Shown: one piece after another, positions 44,648 to 44,696 of the stretch
Numbering within the stretch: the first letter of the stretch is position 1
Layout of the letters: each line of letters starts with the position of its first letter
The notes under the pieces: generated by a model
What the model saw: only the letters and a program-made list of their open reading frames with translations
Told to the model about the DNA's origin: nothing
Databases searched by the model: none
Position numbers and translations under genes: made by a program
Virus record (IMG/VR): IMGVR_UViG_3300037165_000022
Location: 1-44,696 of that record
DNA from: a virus
Direction: 5' to 3' (one strand)
Length of the DNA stretch: 44,696 nucleotides

Positions 44648-44696
44648 TGTTTTAGTATAACGCAGTTATTAGCGAATTGAGATGTATAGTATTGGG
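44644..44696 (-). CDS. end of a gene upstream of nadV (partial)
   Basis: Only 17 codons are inside the window: QYYTSQFANNCVILKQ and TGA. The TGA overlaps the nadV ATG as ATGA, the coupling pattern used throughout this region. This frame is therefore preferred over the other one that stops nearby. Too little is visible to name it; by analogy with other phages an NMN adenylyltransferase is a reasonable guess only. Confidence 0.45.
   Translation of the reverse strand, partial: QYYTSQFANNCVILKQ

Noticed and set aside
1-44696. stop-codon reassignment as in some crAss-like phages
   Set aside because: TAG (for example at 17006), TGA and TAA all end well-formed genes at coupled junctions, and no recognised domain is interrupted by an in-frame stop.
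1-44696. tRNA genes or CRISPR arrays
   Set aside because: No cloverleaf-like sequence with a TTCRANY arm and no regularly spaced repeats were seen on reading; the non-coding gaps are mostly under 150 bases.

Overview
The window is a piece of a large tailed-phage genome (or prophage) whose host is most likely a member of the Bacteroidota. Evidence for the phage: a tail-type SGNH hydrolase and a CHAP lysin sit beside a dense early/replication module of about 70 short, mostly overlapping genes on one strand, with many TAATG/ATGA junctions. Evidence for the host: several intergenic gaps carry the Bacteroidota sigma-factor signature TTTG-N20-TAnnTTTG, and the AT-rich leaders lack strong Shine-Dalgarno sequences. 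TAA, TAG and TGA all act as stops, so there is no sign of stop-codon reassignment. No portal, terminase or capsid gene is present. The replication set (family B polymerase, DnaB-like helicase, Toprim primase, SF2 helicase, Sak4-like ATPase with a possible SSB, UDG, PD-(D/E)XK nuclease) resembles that of crAss-like and other large gut Bacteroidota phages, but family assignment is inference.

Layout. 1-978 (+): end of the late/lysis region (SGNH hydrolase end, small protein, CHAP endolysin). A 12-bp-stem bidirectional terminator (992-1022) separates it from the minus-strand genes. 1025-7329 (-): recA, a Dam-type methylase, small DNA-binding genes (two AP2-like), two MazG-type pyrophosphohydrolases and a class II ribonucleotide reductase. 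7443-7928 (+) is the only plus-strand gene inside the early region and has its own promoter and terminator. 7979-16868 (-): an RNA-repair-like island with a RlaP-type nucleotidyltransferase, a CCA-adding-type nucleotidyltransferase, a calcineurin-like phosphoesterase, a polynucleotide-kinase-like P-loop protein, an Rnl/DRB0094-type RNA ligase and a PP1-like phosphatase. 17006-20246 (-): a fused dATP/dGTP pyrophosphohydrolase-nucleotidase, an endonuclease VII remnant, a PD-(D/E)XK nuclease and an HNH nuclease.

20301-27588 (-) is the most striking region. It holds a GCS-fold amidoligase, an 834-residue class II glutamine amidotransferase-like protein, an ATP-grasp ligase, a second COOH-NH2 ligase, an unknown 370-residue protein and a gamma-glutamylcyclotransferase (GGCT) fold protein. 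These look like a self-contained amide/peptide-bond-forming pathway with an ammonia donor and a trimming enzyme. The product is unknown.

27560-39805 (-): an HNH homing nuclease with its own promoter, small accessory genes including three paralogues, ung, primase, SSB-like and Sak4-like genes, a second GGCT protein, DnaB-like helicase, SF2 helicase and DNA polymerase B. 39854-42967 (-): small genes, RNase HI, an HNH nuclease and a membrane protein. 43046-44647 (-): nicotinamide phosphoribosyltransferase, the NAD+ salvage enzyme known from phages that counter NAD-depleting defence, preceded by the end of a coupled upstream gene cut by the window edge. No tRNA gene, CRISPR array or insertion sequence was recognised, and no stretch over 300 bases lacks a gene.
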